DNA from: Roseburia sp.
Lineage (GTDB): Bacteria; Bacillota; Clostridia; Lachnospirales; Lachnospiraceae
Length of the DNA stretch: 64,000 nucleotides
Direction of reading: 5' to 3'
Assembly (NCBI GenBank): GCA_017549185.1
Contig: JAFYVJ010000025.1
Coordinates: forward strand, 1-64,000
The notes below the pieces were generated by a model. It had not been told where the DNA came from and ran no database searches. It saw only the letters and a list, made by a program, of their open reading frames with translations. Below are positions 51,801 through 61,604 of this stretch, piece after piece. The position numbers and the translations under genes are program-made. The first letter of the stretch is position 1; each line of letters starts with the position of its first letter.

Positions 51801-52887
51801 ATAGTTTTATTTCGGCTTTTATCTGTTCTACAAAGGAAACGTCACAATTCATAAGAGAAGCAATTTTTTCTACGTTCATATTTTCCAGTAACATATTTTT
51901 AATAGCGTTCGTTTGAACAAATTTAAGTTCCGTGATTTGCGAATCTTTCTCTTCAAGTTGCGAATCTTTTTCCGCTAACTGCTCCCGCTGCCTGTCTATT
52001 TCTTGCTGTTGTTCATCTATCATGTATTTTACGGTATTACGGTCGAGTATACGTAATTCTTCGGAGAACATATTCATCACCCTTTCAATATTCTGACACA
52101 TCTGATACAAAGTTTCATACATGGGCTTAAATTCCGGAAAATGCGTAATTAATTCAATGATTTGCTCTGGAGTATCATTTGTAAGGAAAGTAAGCCATGC
52201 TTCTAATGGTGTTTCTATGATTTTATTGTCCATATTCTCATGAAAAATGTCAAGTGGAATCATTACGTATTCCTGCAACATATTTAATTGCAGGCCGGTA
52301 TCAAAAACCTGTTTTCCATAGTGGTAATATTCGGTTGGATATTTCTTGAATTCTTTTGGACTTTTTTCGTAGATGACGATTAAGTATACAGTTTTAATGT
52401 TGTTATAAGAAAAGTTGTCGCCTTGTGCAGAACGGACGCGTTTGTATTGGCGCAGTAACATATCGGAGGAGTAGCAGGCACAGCGTTCGCCGGGAAAAGA
52501 ATAACCGATTTTTTGAATTTCTACATTGGCAAGAGAGCCATCCTCTAACTCCACGATGATATCCGTAATCAGTAAGGAGGCTTCGTCAGCAATGCGGGTA
52601 GAATCATTTGGAAGGATTTTTATAATTTTTACTTTGCGTTTCAGTACTACACTTAAAAATGACTCAAGGCGTTCGGGCGTGTATTCTGGATTCATAACTT
52701 CCTTGAAAAAGGAATCGTACAGGATTTTAATACCTTTCATGCCGGTGCAGAAATTCAAAAATTCATCCTGTCTTGCAGGAGACCAACTGTTGTATAGAGT
52801 AGAAAGTCGGATGTTAGAACAAATGGTTGATAAGAGTTCCGTCCGCTCGCGAATAAGCGGAAAATGTGCTTTTAATTTACTGGTCAT
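51799..52887 (-). CDS. Rpn-family PD-(D/E)XK nuclease/putative transposase
   Basis: A 362-residue protein of the Rpn (recombination-promoting nuclease, PDDEXK_2) family. ILYDSFFKEVM near residue 55 is the typical start of the nuclease domain, IVELEDGSLANVEIQKIGYS near 110-130 holds the core acidic residue and E-x-Q motif, and a long coiled coil (QQQEIDRQREQLAEKDSQLE) precedes a final helical segment NMNVEKIASLMNCDV. AAAGGGG stands before the chosen ATG. It diverges from hsdR with a pair of GCG palindromes between them. No inverted repeats flank it, so it is not an active insertion sequence here. Confidence 0.82.
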   Translation of the reverse strand: MTSKLKAHFPLIRERTELLSTICSNIRLSTLYNSWSPARQDEFLNFCTGMKGIKILYDSFFKEVMNPEYTPERLESFLSVVLKRKVKIIKILPNDSTRIADEASLLITDIIVELEDGSLANVEIQKIGYSFPGERCACYSSDMLLRQYKRVRSAQGDNFSYNNIKTVYLIVIYEKSPKEFKKYPTEYYHYGKQVFDTGLQLNMLQEYVMIPLDIFHENMDNKIIETPLEAWLTFLTNDTPEQIIELITHFPEFKPMYETLYQMCQNIERVMNMFSEELRILDRNTVKYMIDEQQQEIDRQREQLAEKDSQLEEKDSQITELKFVQTNAIKNMLLENMNVEKIASLMNCDVSFVEQIKAEIKL

Positions 52888-52956
52888 AAATATCCCCTTT
52901 CGTATAAGAATGTATACAGATGGTGGCATAAAAAAATTCAAAAATCTCGAAATGAC

Positions 52957-53025
52957 GCGAAACGCATAGGGATTACGCGATTCGCATATATCGTCATTGT
53001 TGCATTTTTACGTTTGTGCTATAAT
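52957..53025 (+). promoter_or_regulatory. hsdR promoter with a pair of GCG-N3-CGC palindromes
   Basis: GCGAAACGC (52,957-52,965) and GCGATTCGC (52,977-52,985), each inside an ACGCGNNNCGCATA context, lie exactly 20 bp apart just upstream of TTGTTG (52,997-53,002), 17 nt, TATAAT (53,020-53,025). Confidence 0.5.
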
Positions 53026-53075
53026 AAACAATAAGAGTTTTGAAACATGTCTTTGAGATAGAAGGGGAGCGTTCT

Positions 53076-56000
53076 ATGAAGTTTGATTATTTATTAAACA
53101 TAGAGGAATTGCAAAGTTTATACCAAACGGTTACAAATGATGATTGTGCTGAGGTGGCATATGTACGTTGTATTAAGTATGGACGATGTTTGGAAAAGTT
53201 AATACGTTATATTTATTCGAAAGAGTTTCCAAATTATAGAGCAGCTTCCAGTGAATTAATAAAACTGATAAAAGACAAGAAATTCAAACAATTTCTCGGA
53301 AGAACAGATTATTATAATAAACTGCATTTTACCTATCTTGCTGGAAATAATGCGGCGTTCGATCATGATATAGACATGGAAACAGCGGAGCTTGCATTTG
53401 AAAATCTAAAAGAGACTACGTATCATGTTTTTCGGAGATTGGGCAGATTTGATGAAGAACAGCAAGTCATGTTTGAATATATTCCAAAGTCTGCCTGTAC
53501 TATTTCAGAAGCAAAGACAAGAGAACTGTATATTGATACCAATTTAAAAAGTGCGGGTTATTCTGTACTAAAGGAAAAGAATAAGATTGTACCGGGAAAA
53601 GTAGGAATAGAAATAGAAGTATTTGATTTGCCAAATCAGGCAAATGGTTTTGCGGATTATGTGATTTATAACAATGTGGGACTTCCGGTTGCGGTAATCG
53701 AAGCAAAGCGTACAAGTATTTCCGAAGAAGCCGGTGCACAGCAGGCAAAAGATTACGCAGATGCATTGGTAAAGAATTTGAATTTAAAATATAGGCCAAT
53801 TGTTTATTATACAAATGGATATGTGATTAAGATACAGGATCGCCTGGGTTATCCAGCAAGACAAGTAGGAAATTTTGCATCTTTAGATGACTTGGAACTT
53901 TTGATAAAACGCCAGTTGCCGGGTGTAGAAGATAAAAGAAATCCGATTGCAGATAAAACGGTAGATGCTAATATTATTGACCGCAGTAAATTGATAGAAG
54001 CTGTAAAAGAGATGATAGATTCCATGAATACGGATGGAAAAATGAGGAGAAAAGGTTTACTTGTGTTGCCTTGTGGTGTGGGTAAGACGAGAACTGCGGT
54101 AGCACTTAGTAAGATTTTGATAAAAAATGACTGGGTTCAGAATGTATTGTTTTTAGCCGATAGAAATAATCTTGTTACAAATGCTTTGAAGCCATTTAGT
54201 AATTATATAGAGGGCGGTGTAAGCGATATTTCGGCTGAGAATCCTGACAGAGATACAAATGCAAGAGTCTGTATCTGCACATATAATTCCATGCTTAATT
54301 TTTTGAATAAACCGAAAAAAGAGTTTTCGGTAGGGCATTTTGACATGATAATTGTGGATGAGGCACATCGTTCTTTATTTAATGTATATCGTGCGATATT
54401 TGAATATTTTGATTCTTTTGTTATAGGTTTGACAGCGACACCAAGTAAGGCAATTGACAGGTCTACATATGAAATTTTGAATCTGAATACTGATGAGCCG
54501 ACTTTCGAAGTGAAGTTTGAAGAAGCGGTTAATTTAGAATATCTTGTAAGTTATCGTGCATTTGATAAAACCTCTAATATCTTAAAAAATGGTTTAAAAT
54601 ATAGTGATTTGACGGATAAAGAGAAAGAAGAATATGAGGAGTTGTTCGGAAATGCAGATGGAACTGTACCGGAACATATAGAGGGCAGTGCGTTTCGCAA
54701 GCATATTTTTAATAATGACACGATAGATAAAATGTTTAGCGATTTATTTGCAAATGGTCTGCGTATAGAAAATGGAAATAAATTAGGAAAAACTTTGATT
54801 TTTGCAGTGGATCATAAACATGCAGTGAGTATTGTGGAAAGATTCAAGGTACTGTATCCGAATTTGGGGGATGAGTTCTGCCAGGTAATTGATAATCAAA
54901 TTAAGAAAAATAAAACGCGTCAAGAGAATTTTGCTAAGAAAAATTCAAATCCTCAAATCGTTGTGTCGGTAGATATGATGGATACAGGTGTAGACATCCC
55001 TGAGATTGTAAATTTAGTATTTTTTAAGCGTGTATTATCAAGAATCAAATTTGACCAGATGTGGGGACGAGGGACAAGAACCTGTAAGAATCTCTATGTT
55101 ATCTCACCGTCTCGTGACTATTTTGAAGATCGGACAAAGGATGATACACAGAAAGAGTATGTGGATAAGCAGGGATTTTACGTGTTCGATTATTGTAATA
55201 ATTTTGAATTTTTTGAACTGCATCCTGAAGGGCATGATCCGAGTAATATGCTGAATTTGAATCAGAAAATATATTCTGTACATTTAGATATGCTATCGAA
55301 ATTACAGAGTATTACATACCAGGAGCAGACAGAATATAAGGTTTTTTATAACCAATTAAAAAAATTGTTGGTGGAAAAAATTTCGGCGTTAGACATGAAT
55401 CGTATTGATGTGAAATTAAAGCAGTATTATGTAGATAAGTATAAAACAGAAAAAGCTTTTTCTCATTTATCTGATAAAAATATATATGAGATAAAGACAA
55501 ATTTGTTGAAACTTATAGAGCCGGATACGATGGATGATAATTACTCAAAATCATTGGATTATAGGGTATGTGTTATCCAGTTGTCTTTATTAGATGATAA
55601 AGTGGATTCAGTAAGACAGCAACAGCAATTAATGAAAATGGCATTAGCACTGTTAGAGAAGGCCAGTATTCAGGATATTTTTGATAAGAGAGAGATACTG
55701 AAAAAACTTGCTGATGAAAAGTATTATGACAAACTGGATTTCTTTGAGTTAGAAAAGGTAAAAATGGAAGTTGGACCGTTGGTTAAATATCTTCGAGGTG
55801 AAGATGCCGGACTTATGATTACGAATTTCAATGATAAAATTGAAACGAAGGTACGGGATGCGCGATATGATTTTGATAATTTCAAAACATATCGTGAAAA
55901 AATTATCACATATTTGCAGAAACACTTTGGGGAGTTGATTTCCGTACAAAAAATTATTCGTTTGGATACGTTGACACATGCGGATTTAGAGGAACTTCAG

Positions 56001-56345
56001 AACATTCTGGATTCACTAAAGAATACAGAGACGGATGCTGGAGAAGAATTTGAAAATGCACAGAAATTAATTATTTTTGTGAGAAAAATTATCGGTCTGG
56101 AAAAGAAAACGATTGATGAAAAGTGTGCAAAATTTTTGAATCTAAATAATTTCAATAGGGAGCAGAGGCAGATGATAAATTTAATCATAGATTTTGCAAT
56201 AAGAAATGGTAATGTAACAACAGATGATTTAGTTAATACGGAACCATTTTCAGATATTGAAATACCGGAATTATTTGATAATGAGTTAGAACCAATATTA
56301 CAACTTGTAGCAATGTTTACGAATCCTCTTACAGTTGCGGCATAA
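53076..56345 (+). CDS. type I restriction endonuclease R subunit, solitary
   Basis: A 1,089-residue HsdR-like protein. N-terminal helical DUF4145-like part, then the PDDEXK nuclease core with FADYVIYNNVGLPVAVIEAK (near 192-211), the helicase with Walker A PCGVGKT near 331, DEAH near 426, TATPS and WGRGTRT, and an EcoEI-type C-terminal domain ending the protein. GGGGAG six bases before the ATG fixes the start. HsdM and HsdS genes, needed for modification and specificity, are not within the window on either side (TSCPD protein and Rpn gene instead). Thus either a remnant of a type I system, a subunit acting with a distant HsdM/HsdS, or a separate defence protein. Confidence 0.87.
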   Translation: MKFDYLLNIEELQSLYQTVTNDDCAEVAYVRCIKYGRCLEKLIRYIYSKEFPNYRAASSELIKLIKDKKFKQFLGRTDYYNKLHFTYLAGNNAAFDHDIDMETAELAFENLKETTYHVFRRLGRFDEEQQVMFEYIPKSACTISEAKTRELYIDTNLKSAGYSVLKEKNKIVPGKVGIEIEVFDLPNQANGFADYVIYNNVGLPVAVIEAKRTSISEEAGAQQAKDYADALVKNLNLKYRPIVYYTNGYVIKIQDRLGYPARQVGNFASLDDLELLIKRQLPGVEDKRNPIADKTVDANIIDRSKLIEAVKEMIDSMNTDGKMRRKGLLVLPCGVGKTRTAVALSKILIKNDWVQNVLFLADRNNLVTNALKPFSNYIEGGVSDISAENPDRDTNARVCICTYNSMLNFLNKPKKEFSVGHFDMIIVDEAHRSLFNVYRAIFEYFDSFVIGLTATPSKAIDRSTYEILNLNTDEPTFEVKFEEAVNLEYLVSYRAFDKTSNILKNGLKYSDLTDKEKEEYEELFGNADGTVPEHIEGSAFRKHIFNNDTIDKMFSDLFANGLRIENGNKLGKTLIFAVDHKHAVSIVERFKVLYPNLGDEFCQVIDNQIKKNKTRQENFAKKNSNPQIVVSVDMMDTGVDIPEIVNLVFFKRVLSRIKFDQMWGRGTRTCKNLYVISPSRDYFEDRTKDDTQKEYVDKQGFYVFDYCNNFEFFELHPEGHDPSNMLNLNQKIYSVHLDMLSKLQSITYQEQTEYKVFYNQLKKLLVEKISALDMNRIDVKLKQYYVDKYKTEKAFSHLSDKNIYEIKTNLLKLIEPDTMDDNYSKSLDYRVCVIQLSLLDDKVDSVRQQQQLMKMALALLEKASIQDIFDKREILKKLADEKYYDKLDFFELEKVKMEVGPLVKYLRGEDAGLMITNFNDKIETKVRDARYDFDNFKTYREKIITYLQKHFGELISVQKIIRLDTLTHADLEELQNILDSLKNTETDAGEEFENAQKLIIFVRKIIGLEKKTIDEKCAKFLNLNNFNREQRQMINLIIDFAIRNGNVTTDDLVNTEPFSDIEIPELFDNELEPILQLVAMFTNPLTVAA

Positions 56346-56349
56346 ATAA

Positions 56350-56397
56350 AAAGCAGCCCTTGCTATGATAATTATATCATGAAGGGCTGTTTTGTTT
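56350..56397. terminator. bidirectional terminator
   Basis: GCAGCCCTT and AAGGGCTGT with inner ATGATA/TATCAT pairing; T-rich on both strands. It separates the convergent hsdR and TSCPD genes. Confidence 0.85.
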
Positions 56398-56411
56398 AAT
56401 GCCGTTATTTA

Positions 56412-56669
56412 TTACTTCTGAGAAGCTTCTAAAGCCTCACGGCAGGCAAGTGCTAACTGGTCACCGCAGGAAGTTCCACGACCACGGCAGGAAATTCCTT
56501 TGATGCGTGCTTCTACTTCTTCAACGGTAAGACCTTCAACTAATTTTGGAATAGCTTGTAAATTACCGTGGCAGCCACCTGTGAATACTACGTTGTGTAC
56601 TACGTTGCCTTCTAATTCTAATTCGATAAGAGTTGAGCAGGTGCCTTTTGTTTTATATGTATATTTCAT
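56412..56669 (-). CDS. TSCPD domain protein (TIGR03905 type)
   Basis: An 85-residue protein matching the small TSCPD family: GTCSTLIELELEGNVVHNVV, FTGGCHGNLQAIPKLVEGL and CRGRGTSCGDQLALACREAL. The domain also forms the C-terminus of some vitamin-B12-dependent ribonucleotide reductases. Conserved cysteines suggest metal binding. AAAGGAAC precedes the ATG. Function unknown. Confidence 0.88.
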   Translation of the reverse strand: MKYTYKTKGTCSTLIELELEGNVVHNVVFTGGCHGNLQAIPKLVEGLTVEEVEARIKGISCRGRGTSCGDQLALACREALEASQK

Positions 56670-56925
56670 ATTGAGTTCCTTTCTTTTTGAAAATTTGTAC
56701 TGCAATATAGTATACAAAGGTAAGGGGAAATTTGCAAGATGTTTTCGCTTTACTGCTAACAGTTCACGAACGCCATTCGCAAAGGGAAAATATGTGAACT
56801 GTTAATAAAAAATTCATAAATCATTTACGACTATTTCTTGAGATAAGCGGAAAAAAGTGGTACAATAAGTATTTGTATGGACTTAAGAGAATACACACAG
56901 AAATTTTTGTAATATAGAAATATAG

Positions 56926-56974
56926 GTAACTATTCAGTATGACATCGTAATTATGGAAGATACTGAATAATTAC
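56926..56974. repeat. dispersed palindromic element, copy 4
   Basis: GTAACTATTCAGTAT and ATACTGAATAATTAC form a 15-bp stem with one mismatch around a 19-base loop. It lies 25 bases before the secA start, so it would be in the secA leader. Confidence 0.6.
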
Positions 56975-56999
56975 GAAATCAGATTAGGAATGGAGACTT

Positions 57000-59567
57000 A
57001 TGGGATTAATAACAAAATTATTCGGAACACACAGTGAGCGCGAATTAAAAAGAATTTATCCAGTAGTTGATCAGATAGAAGCTTTACGTGATAGCATGAT
57101 GGCTCTTTCTGACGAAGAGTTAAGAGCGAAGACGAAAGAATTCAAAGAGAGATTTGCAAAGGGTGAGACCTTAGATGATCTTATGGTAGAGGCATATGCG
57201 ACTGTTCGTGAGGCGGCGAGACGTGTGCTTGGTATGGAGCATTACCGTGTGCAGATCATCGGTGGTATCATTTTGCATCAGGGACGTATCGCAGAGATGC
57301 GTACAGGTGAAGGTAAGACTTTGGTATCCACATTGCCGGCATATTTGAATGCGTTAGAAGGTAAGGGTGTATGTATTGTAACAGTTAACGATTACCTTGC
57401 AAAACGAGATGCTGAGTGGATGGGGCAGGTTCACGAATTCTTGGGATTAAAAGTGGGCGTTGTTTTGAACTCTATGAATAATGACGAGCGTCGTGAAGCT
57501 TATAATTGTGATATTACTTATGTTACAAATAATGAACTTGGTTTCGACTACCTTCGTGACAACATGGTAATTTACAAAGAACAGTTGGTTCAGCGTGGAT
57601 TACACTTTGCTATCATCGATGAGGTTGACTCGGTATTAGTCGATGAGGCTCGTACACCACTTATTATTTCTGGTCAGGGTAGCAAGTCTACCAAGCTTTA
57701 CGAGGCATGTGATATTCTTGCACGTCAGATGAAGCGTGGTGAAGATGTTGCAGAGATTTCCAAGATGGATGTCATCATGGGTGTAGAACAGGAAGAGACG
57801 GGTGACTTCCTTGTAAATGAGAAGGATAAAGTAGTTACTCTTACACAGGAAGGTGTAAAAAAAGTCGAACAGTTCTTTAAGATTGAGAATTTGGCAGATG
57901 CGGAAAACCTTGAAATTCAACATAATGTAATTCTTGCTTTACGTGCGCATAATTTAATGTTCAAAGATCAGGATTATGTAGTAAAAGATGAGCAGGTTAT
58001 GATTGTCGACGAATTTACCGGACGTATTATGCCGGGACGTCGTTATTCTGATGGTTTACATCAGGCTATTGAAGCAAAAGAACATGTAAAAGTTAAACGT
58101 GAGAGCAAGACACTTGCTACTATTACGTTCCAGAACTTCTTTAATAAATTTGAGAAAAAAGCAGGTATGACAGGTACTGCTTTGACGGAAGAAGAAGAGT
58201 TCCGTGATATTTATGGAATGGACGTTATCGAAATCCCAACCAATAGACCGGTTCAGAGAAAGGATTTGAATGACGTTGTATATAAGACCAAGAAGGAAAA
58301 ATATCTTGCAGTAGTAGAGGCTGTAAAAGAAGCACACGAAAAGGGCCAGCCGGTATTGGTAGGTACAATTAATATCGATACTTCTGAACTTTTGAGTACT
58401 ATGCTTAAGAAAAATGGTATTCCACATACCGTATTAAACGCAAAGTTCCATGAGATGGAAGCAGAAATTGTAGCGGCAGCAGGTCAAACCGGTGCAGTTA
58501 CGATTGCTACTAACATGGCAGGTCGTGGTACGGATATTAAGTTAGATGATGAAGCAAAAGCTGCGGGTGGTCTTAAGATTATCGGTACAGAGCGTCATGA
58601 GTCTAGACGTATTGACAATCAGTTGCGTGGTCGTTCGGGACGTCAGGGAGATCCTGGTGAATCTCAGTTCTATATTTCATTGGAAGACGACTTGATGCGT
58701 TTGTTTGGCTCTGATAGATTGATAGAGACCTTTAACAGATTGCAGATTCCGGAAGGTGAGCAGATTCAGCATAAATTGCTTACAGATACAATCGAAAAAG
58801 CTCAGAAGAAGATTGAAAGTAACAACTTTGGTATCAGAAAAAATCTGTTAGAGTACGATCAGGTTATGAATGACCAGAGAGAAATTATTTATGCAGAGCG
58901 TCTTAGAGTATTGAATGGTGAGAGCATGCGAGATGTAATCTATAAGATGATTACAGATCGTGTAGAAGCCTGCGTAGATACCTGTATTTCAGCAGAAATC
59001 TCTAAGGATGAGTGGGATTTGAACGAGTTGAACATGTTGCTTCGAGGTATGATTCCGCTTCCAAAAGTGAACGCAGAGACGATCTCAAATATTAAGAATA
59101 ATAAAGAGTTAAAACATTATTTAAAAGAAAAAGCAGTAAAATTATATGAAGCAAAAGAAACCGAATTCCCGGAACCGGAACAATTCCGCGAATTGGAACG
59201 AGTTATTTTGTTGAAAGTAATTGACCGTAAATGGATGGATCACATTGATGATATGGATCAGTTGAGACAGGGTATCGGTTTACAAGCTTATGCACAGAGA
59301 GATCCGCTTATAGAATACAAGATGGCAGGTTACGATATGTTTGATGAGTTAATTGCAAGTGTTCAAGAAGATACTATTCGCTTGCTTTACCATGTAAAGA
59401 TTGAGCAGAAGGTAGAACGTGAACAGGTTGCAAAAGTAACCGGAACGAATAAGGATGATACCGCAGTAAATGCACCGAAAAAGCGTGACAATGCAAAAGT
59501 ATATCCAAACGATCCATGTCCATGCGGTAGCGGTAAGAAATATAAACAGTGTTGCGGAAGAAAATAA
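57000..59567 (+). CDS. secA: preprotein translocase ATPase
   Basis: An 855-residue SecA, full length. Walker A MRTGEGKT near residue 103, [34 protein letters not shown], and the C-terminal zinc-binding SEC-C motif [13 protein letters not shown]. It drives protein export through SecYEG. GGAG lies five bases before the ATG. The prfB gene that often follows secA in Firmicutes is not present; a phosphoglucomutase gene follows instead. Codon use is biased towards that of highly expressed genes. Confidence 0.97.
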   Translation: MGLITKLFGTHSERELKRIYPVVDQIEALRDSMMALSDEELRAKTKEFKERFAKGETLDDLMVEAYATVREAARRVLGMEHYRVQIIGGIILHQGRIAEMRTGEGKTLVSTLPAYLNALEGKGVCIVTVNDYLAKRDAEWMGQVHEFLGLKVGVVLNSMNNDERREAYNCDITYVTNNELGFDYLRDNMVIYKEQLVQRGLHFAIIDEVDSVLVDEARTPLIISGQGSKSTKLYEACDILARQMKRGEDVAEISKMDVIMGVEQEETGDFLVNEKDKVVTLTQEGVKKVEQFFKIENLADAENLEIQHNVILALRAHNLMFKDQDYVVKDEQVMIVDEFTGRIMPGRRYSDGLHQAIEAKEHVKVKRESKTLATITFQNFFNKFEKKAGMTGTALTEEEEFRDIYGMDVIEIPTNRPVQRKDLNDVVYKTKKEKYLAVVEAVKEAHEKGQPVLVGTINIDTSELLSTMLKKNGIPHTVLNAKFHEMEAEIVAAAGQTGAVTIATNMAGRGTDIKLDDEAKAAGGLKIIGTERHESRRIDNQLRGRSGRQGDPGESQFYISLEDDLMRLFGSDRLIETFNRLQIPEGEQIQHKLLTDTIEKAQKKIESNNFGIRKNLLEYDQVMNDQREIIYAERLRVLNGESMRDVIYKMITDRVEACVDTCISAEISKDEWDLNELNMLLRGMIPLPKVNAETISNIKNNKELKHYLKEKAVKLYEAKETEFPEPEQFRELERVILLKVIDRKWMDHIDDMDQLRQGIGLQAYAQRDPLIEYKMAGYDMFDELIASVQEDTIRLLYHVKIEQKVEREQVAKVTGTNKDDTAVNAPKKRDNAKVYPNDPCPCGSGKKYKQCCGRK

Positions 59568-59588
59568 AATTGCATTACTTTTTATACC

Positions 59589-59615
59589 CACGCCAATCAC
59601 CTGCTGATTGATATG
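59589..59615. repeat. GCCAATCA hairpin element, copy 2
   Basis: CACGCCAATCA and TGATTGATATG with a five-base loop; near copy of 46,961-46,988, here right after the secA stop. Confidence 0.5.
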
Positions 59616-59659
59616 GGGAGAAAGATTAAATAAAACAAATTTACAGTTTACACGTCATT

Positions 59660-59706
59660 AAAAACACAGGAAACATATGCTTCCATAATGTATCCTGTGT
59701 TTTTTT
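59660..59706 (+). terminator. terminator of secA
   Basis: AAAAACACAGGA and TCCTGTGTTTTT form a 12-bp stem with a structured loop, followed by T residues. Confidence 0.88.
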
Positions 59707-59853
59707 GTTGGCGAGTGAGTAGTAATCAATATAGTACTTTTTGACTGGAAAAAATGAGATTACATTGACTTTTGACTTAAAATTCATTAAGATAGTATTG
59801 TATAGATTGGAAAAAAATCTTGATTTTTAAATAATATAAAAGGGGTGTTTGCG

Positions 59854-61536
59854 ATGTTTTTAGAAGATTATAAACGTTGGATGGAAACTGATTTAGAAGA
59901 CCCTGCATTAAAGGCAGAGTTAGAGTCTATCGAAGGTAATGAGGAAGAAATTAAAGATCGTTTTGCAGTAGCATTAAAATTCGGTACAGCCGGTTTACGT
60001 GGTGTGTTAGGTGCAGGTTCTAACCGTATGAATATCTATGTAGTTCGTCAGGCTACACAGGGACTTGCTAACTGGGTTAAAACTCAGGGTGGTAATCAGT
60101 TAGTAGCAATCAGCTACGATAGCCGTATTAACAGTGATGTTTTTGCTAAGACAGCAGCTTGTGTATTAGCAGCTAACGGCATCAAAGTTCGTATTTATGA
60201 TGCATTAATGCCAGTTCCGGCATTAAGCTTTGCTACACGTTACTATGAAGCAAACGCAGGTATTATGGTTACAGCATCTCATAACCCGGCAAAATACAAT
60301 GGTTATAAAGCATATGGTCCAGACGGATGTCAGATGACAGACGAAGCAGCAGACATCGTATATGCAGAAATTCAGAAAACAGACATCTTAACAGGTGCTC
60401 AGATGATTACATTTGAAGAAGGTCTTGAAAAAGGTCTTATCGAATATGTTGGTGATGATTGTAAAGAAGCGCTTTACGATGCTATTAAGGCAAGAAGCGT
60501 TCGTCCAGGTATCTGCGAAACAGCTGGTCTTAAATTAGTTTACTCTCCACTTAACGGTTCAGGTTTAGTTCCTGTTATGAGAATTTTAAAAGATATCGGT
60601 ATTAGTGATATCACTATTGTTCCGGAACAGCAGTATCCAGATGGTAACTTCCCAACATGTCCATATCCTAACCCAGAAATTTTCGAAGCTCTTCGTTTAG
60701 GTTTGGAATTAGCAGAAAAAGAAGGTGCTGACTTAATGTTAGCAACTGACCCAGATGCTGACCGTGTTGGTATTGCTATGAAATGTCCAGATGGTACATA
60801 TGAACTCGTTTCTGGTAACGAAGTGGGTGTACTCTTATTAGACTATATCTGTGCAGCTCGTATCGAAAAAGGTACAATGCCAGAAAAAGCAGTTGCTGTT
60901 AAATCTATCGTTTCTACACCACTTGCAGATGCAGTAGCAGAGAACTACGGCGTTGAATTAAGAGGCGTATTAACAGGATTTAAGTGGATTGGTGATCAGA
61001 TTGCTCAGCTTGAAGCAGCAGGCGAAGTTGATCGTTTCATCTTCGGTTTCGAAGAAAGCTACGGCTACCTTGCAGGTCCTTACGTAAGAGATAAAGATGC
61101 TATCATCGGTTCTATGTTAATCTGTGAAATGGCAGCATATTATAGAAGCATTGGTTCTTCCATCAAACAGAGATTGGAAGAAATCTATGCTAAATATGGT
61201 CGTTACTTAAATAAAGTAGACAGCTTTGAGTTCCCAGGTTTGTCTGGTATGGACAAAATGGCTGGTATCATGGAAGATTTAAGAAAGAATCCTCCAGCAG
61301 AAATCGGTGGCTATGCAGTTACAAAAGTAACTGACTACAAGAACACGGCAGAGACAGGACTTCCAGCAGCTAACGTATTAATCTACAAGTTAGACGGTGG
61401 TGCAGAAGTTATCGTTCGTCCTTCAGGTACAGAACCAAAGATTAAGACATATTTCACAACATTAGGAAAAGATTTAGCAGAAGCTTCTGCACAGAAAGAT
61501 GCTTTAGCAGCAGCTTTAAAACCAATTTTCTCATAA
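59854..61536 (+). CDS. pgcA: phosphoglucomutase/phosphomannomutase (PgcA type)
   Basis: A 560-residue alpha-phosphohexomutase. The phosphoserine loop is MVTASHNPAKYNGYK with S142; the metal loop is DPDADRVG near 300; the sugar-binding GFEESYGYL and the phosphate-binding RPSGTEPKIKTYF follow. It interconverts glucose 1- and 6-phosphate for glycogen, cell-wall and galactose metabolism, the last linking it to the lac genes here. AAGGGG lies eight bases before this ATG; an in-frame GTG three codons earlier overlaps that site. Codons are those of a highly expressed gene. Confidence 0.94.
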   Translation: MFLEDYKRWMETDLEDPALKAELESIEGNEEEIKDRFAVALKFGTAGLRGVLGAGSNRMNIYVVRQATQGLANWVKTQGGNQLVAISYDSRINSDVFAKTAACVLAANGIKVRIYDALMPVPALSFATRYYEANAGIMVTASHNPAKYNGYKAYGPDGCQMTDEAADIVYAEIQKTDILTGAQMITFEEGLEKGLIEYVGDDCKEALYDAIKARSVRPGICETAGLKLVYSPLNGSGLVPVMRILKDIGISDITIVPEQQYPDGNFPTCPYPNPEIFEALRLGLELAEKEGADLMLATDPDADRVGIAMKCPDGTYELVSGNEVGVLLLDYICAARIEKGTMPEKAVAVKSIVSTPLADAVAENYGVELRGVLTGFKWIGDQIAQLEAAGEVDRFIFGFEESYGYLAGPYVRDKDAIIGSMLICEMAAYYRSIGSSIKQRLEEIYAKYGRYLNKVDSFEFPGLSGMDKMAGIMEDLRKNPPAEIGGYAVTKVTDYKNTAETGLPAANVLIYKLDGGAEVIVRPSGTEPKIKTYFTTLGKDLAEASAQKDALAAALKPIFS

Positions 61537-61549
61537 GATAATATAATTT

Positions 61550-61580
61550 ACGCGGGTGTCCTATGGCACTCGCGTTTTAT
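61550..61580 (+). terminator. terminator of pgcA
   Basis: ACGCGGGTG and CACTCGCGT form a 9-bp stem with one G-U pair, followed by TTTAT. Confidence 0.8.
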
Positions 61581-61604
61581 TACCTAAAGCTTTTCATGAA
61601 ATTA

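Noticed and set aside
51799..52887. Active insertion sequence around the Rpn-family gene
   Set aside because: No inverted repeats or target duplications flank it; the palindromes beside it are GCG-N3-CGC operator-like sites 20 bp apart.
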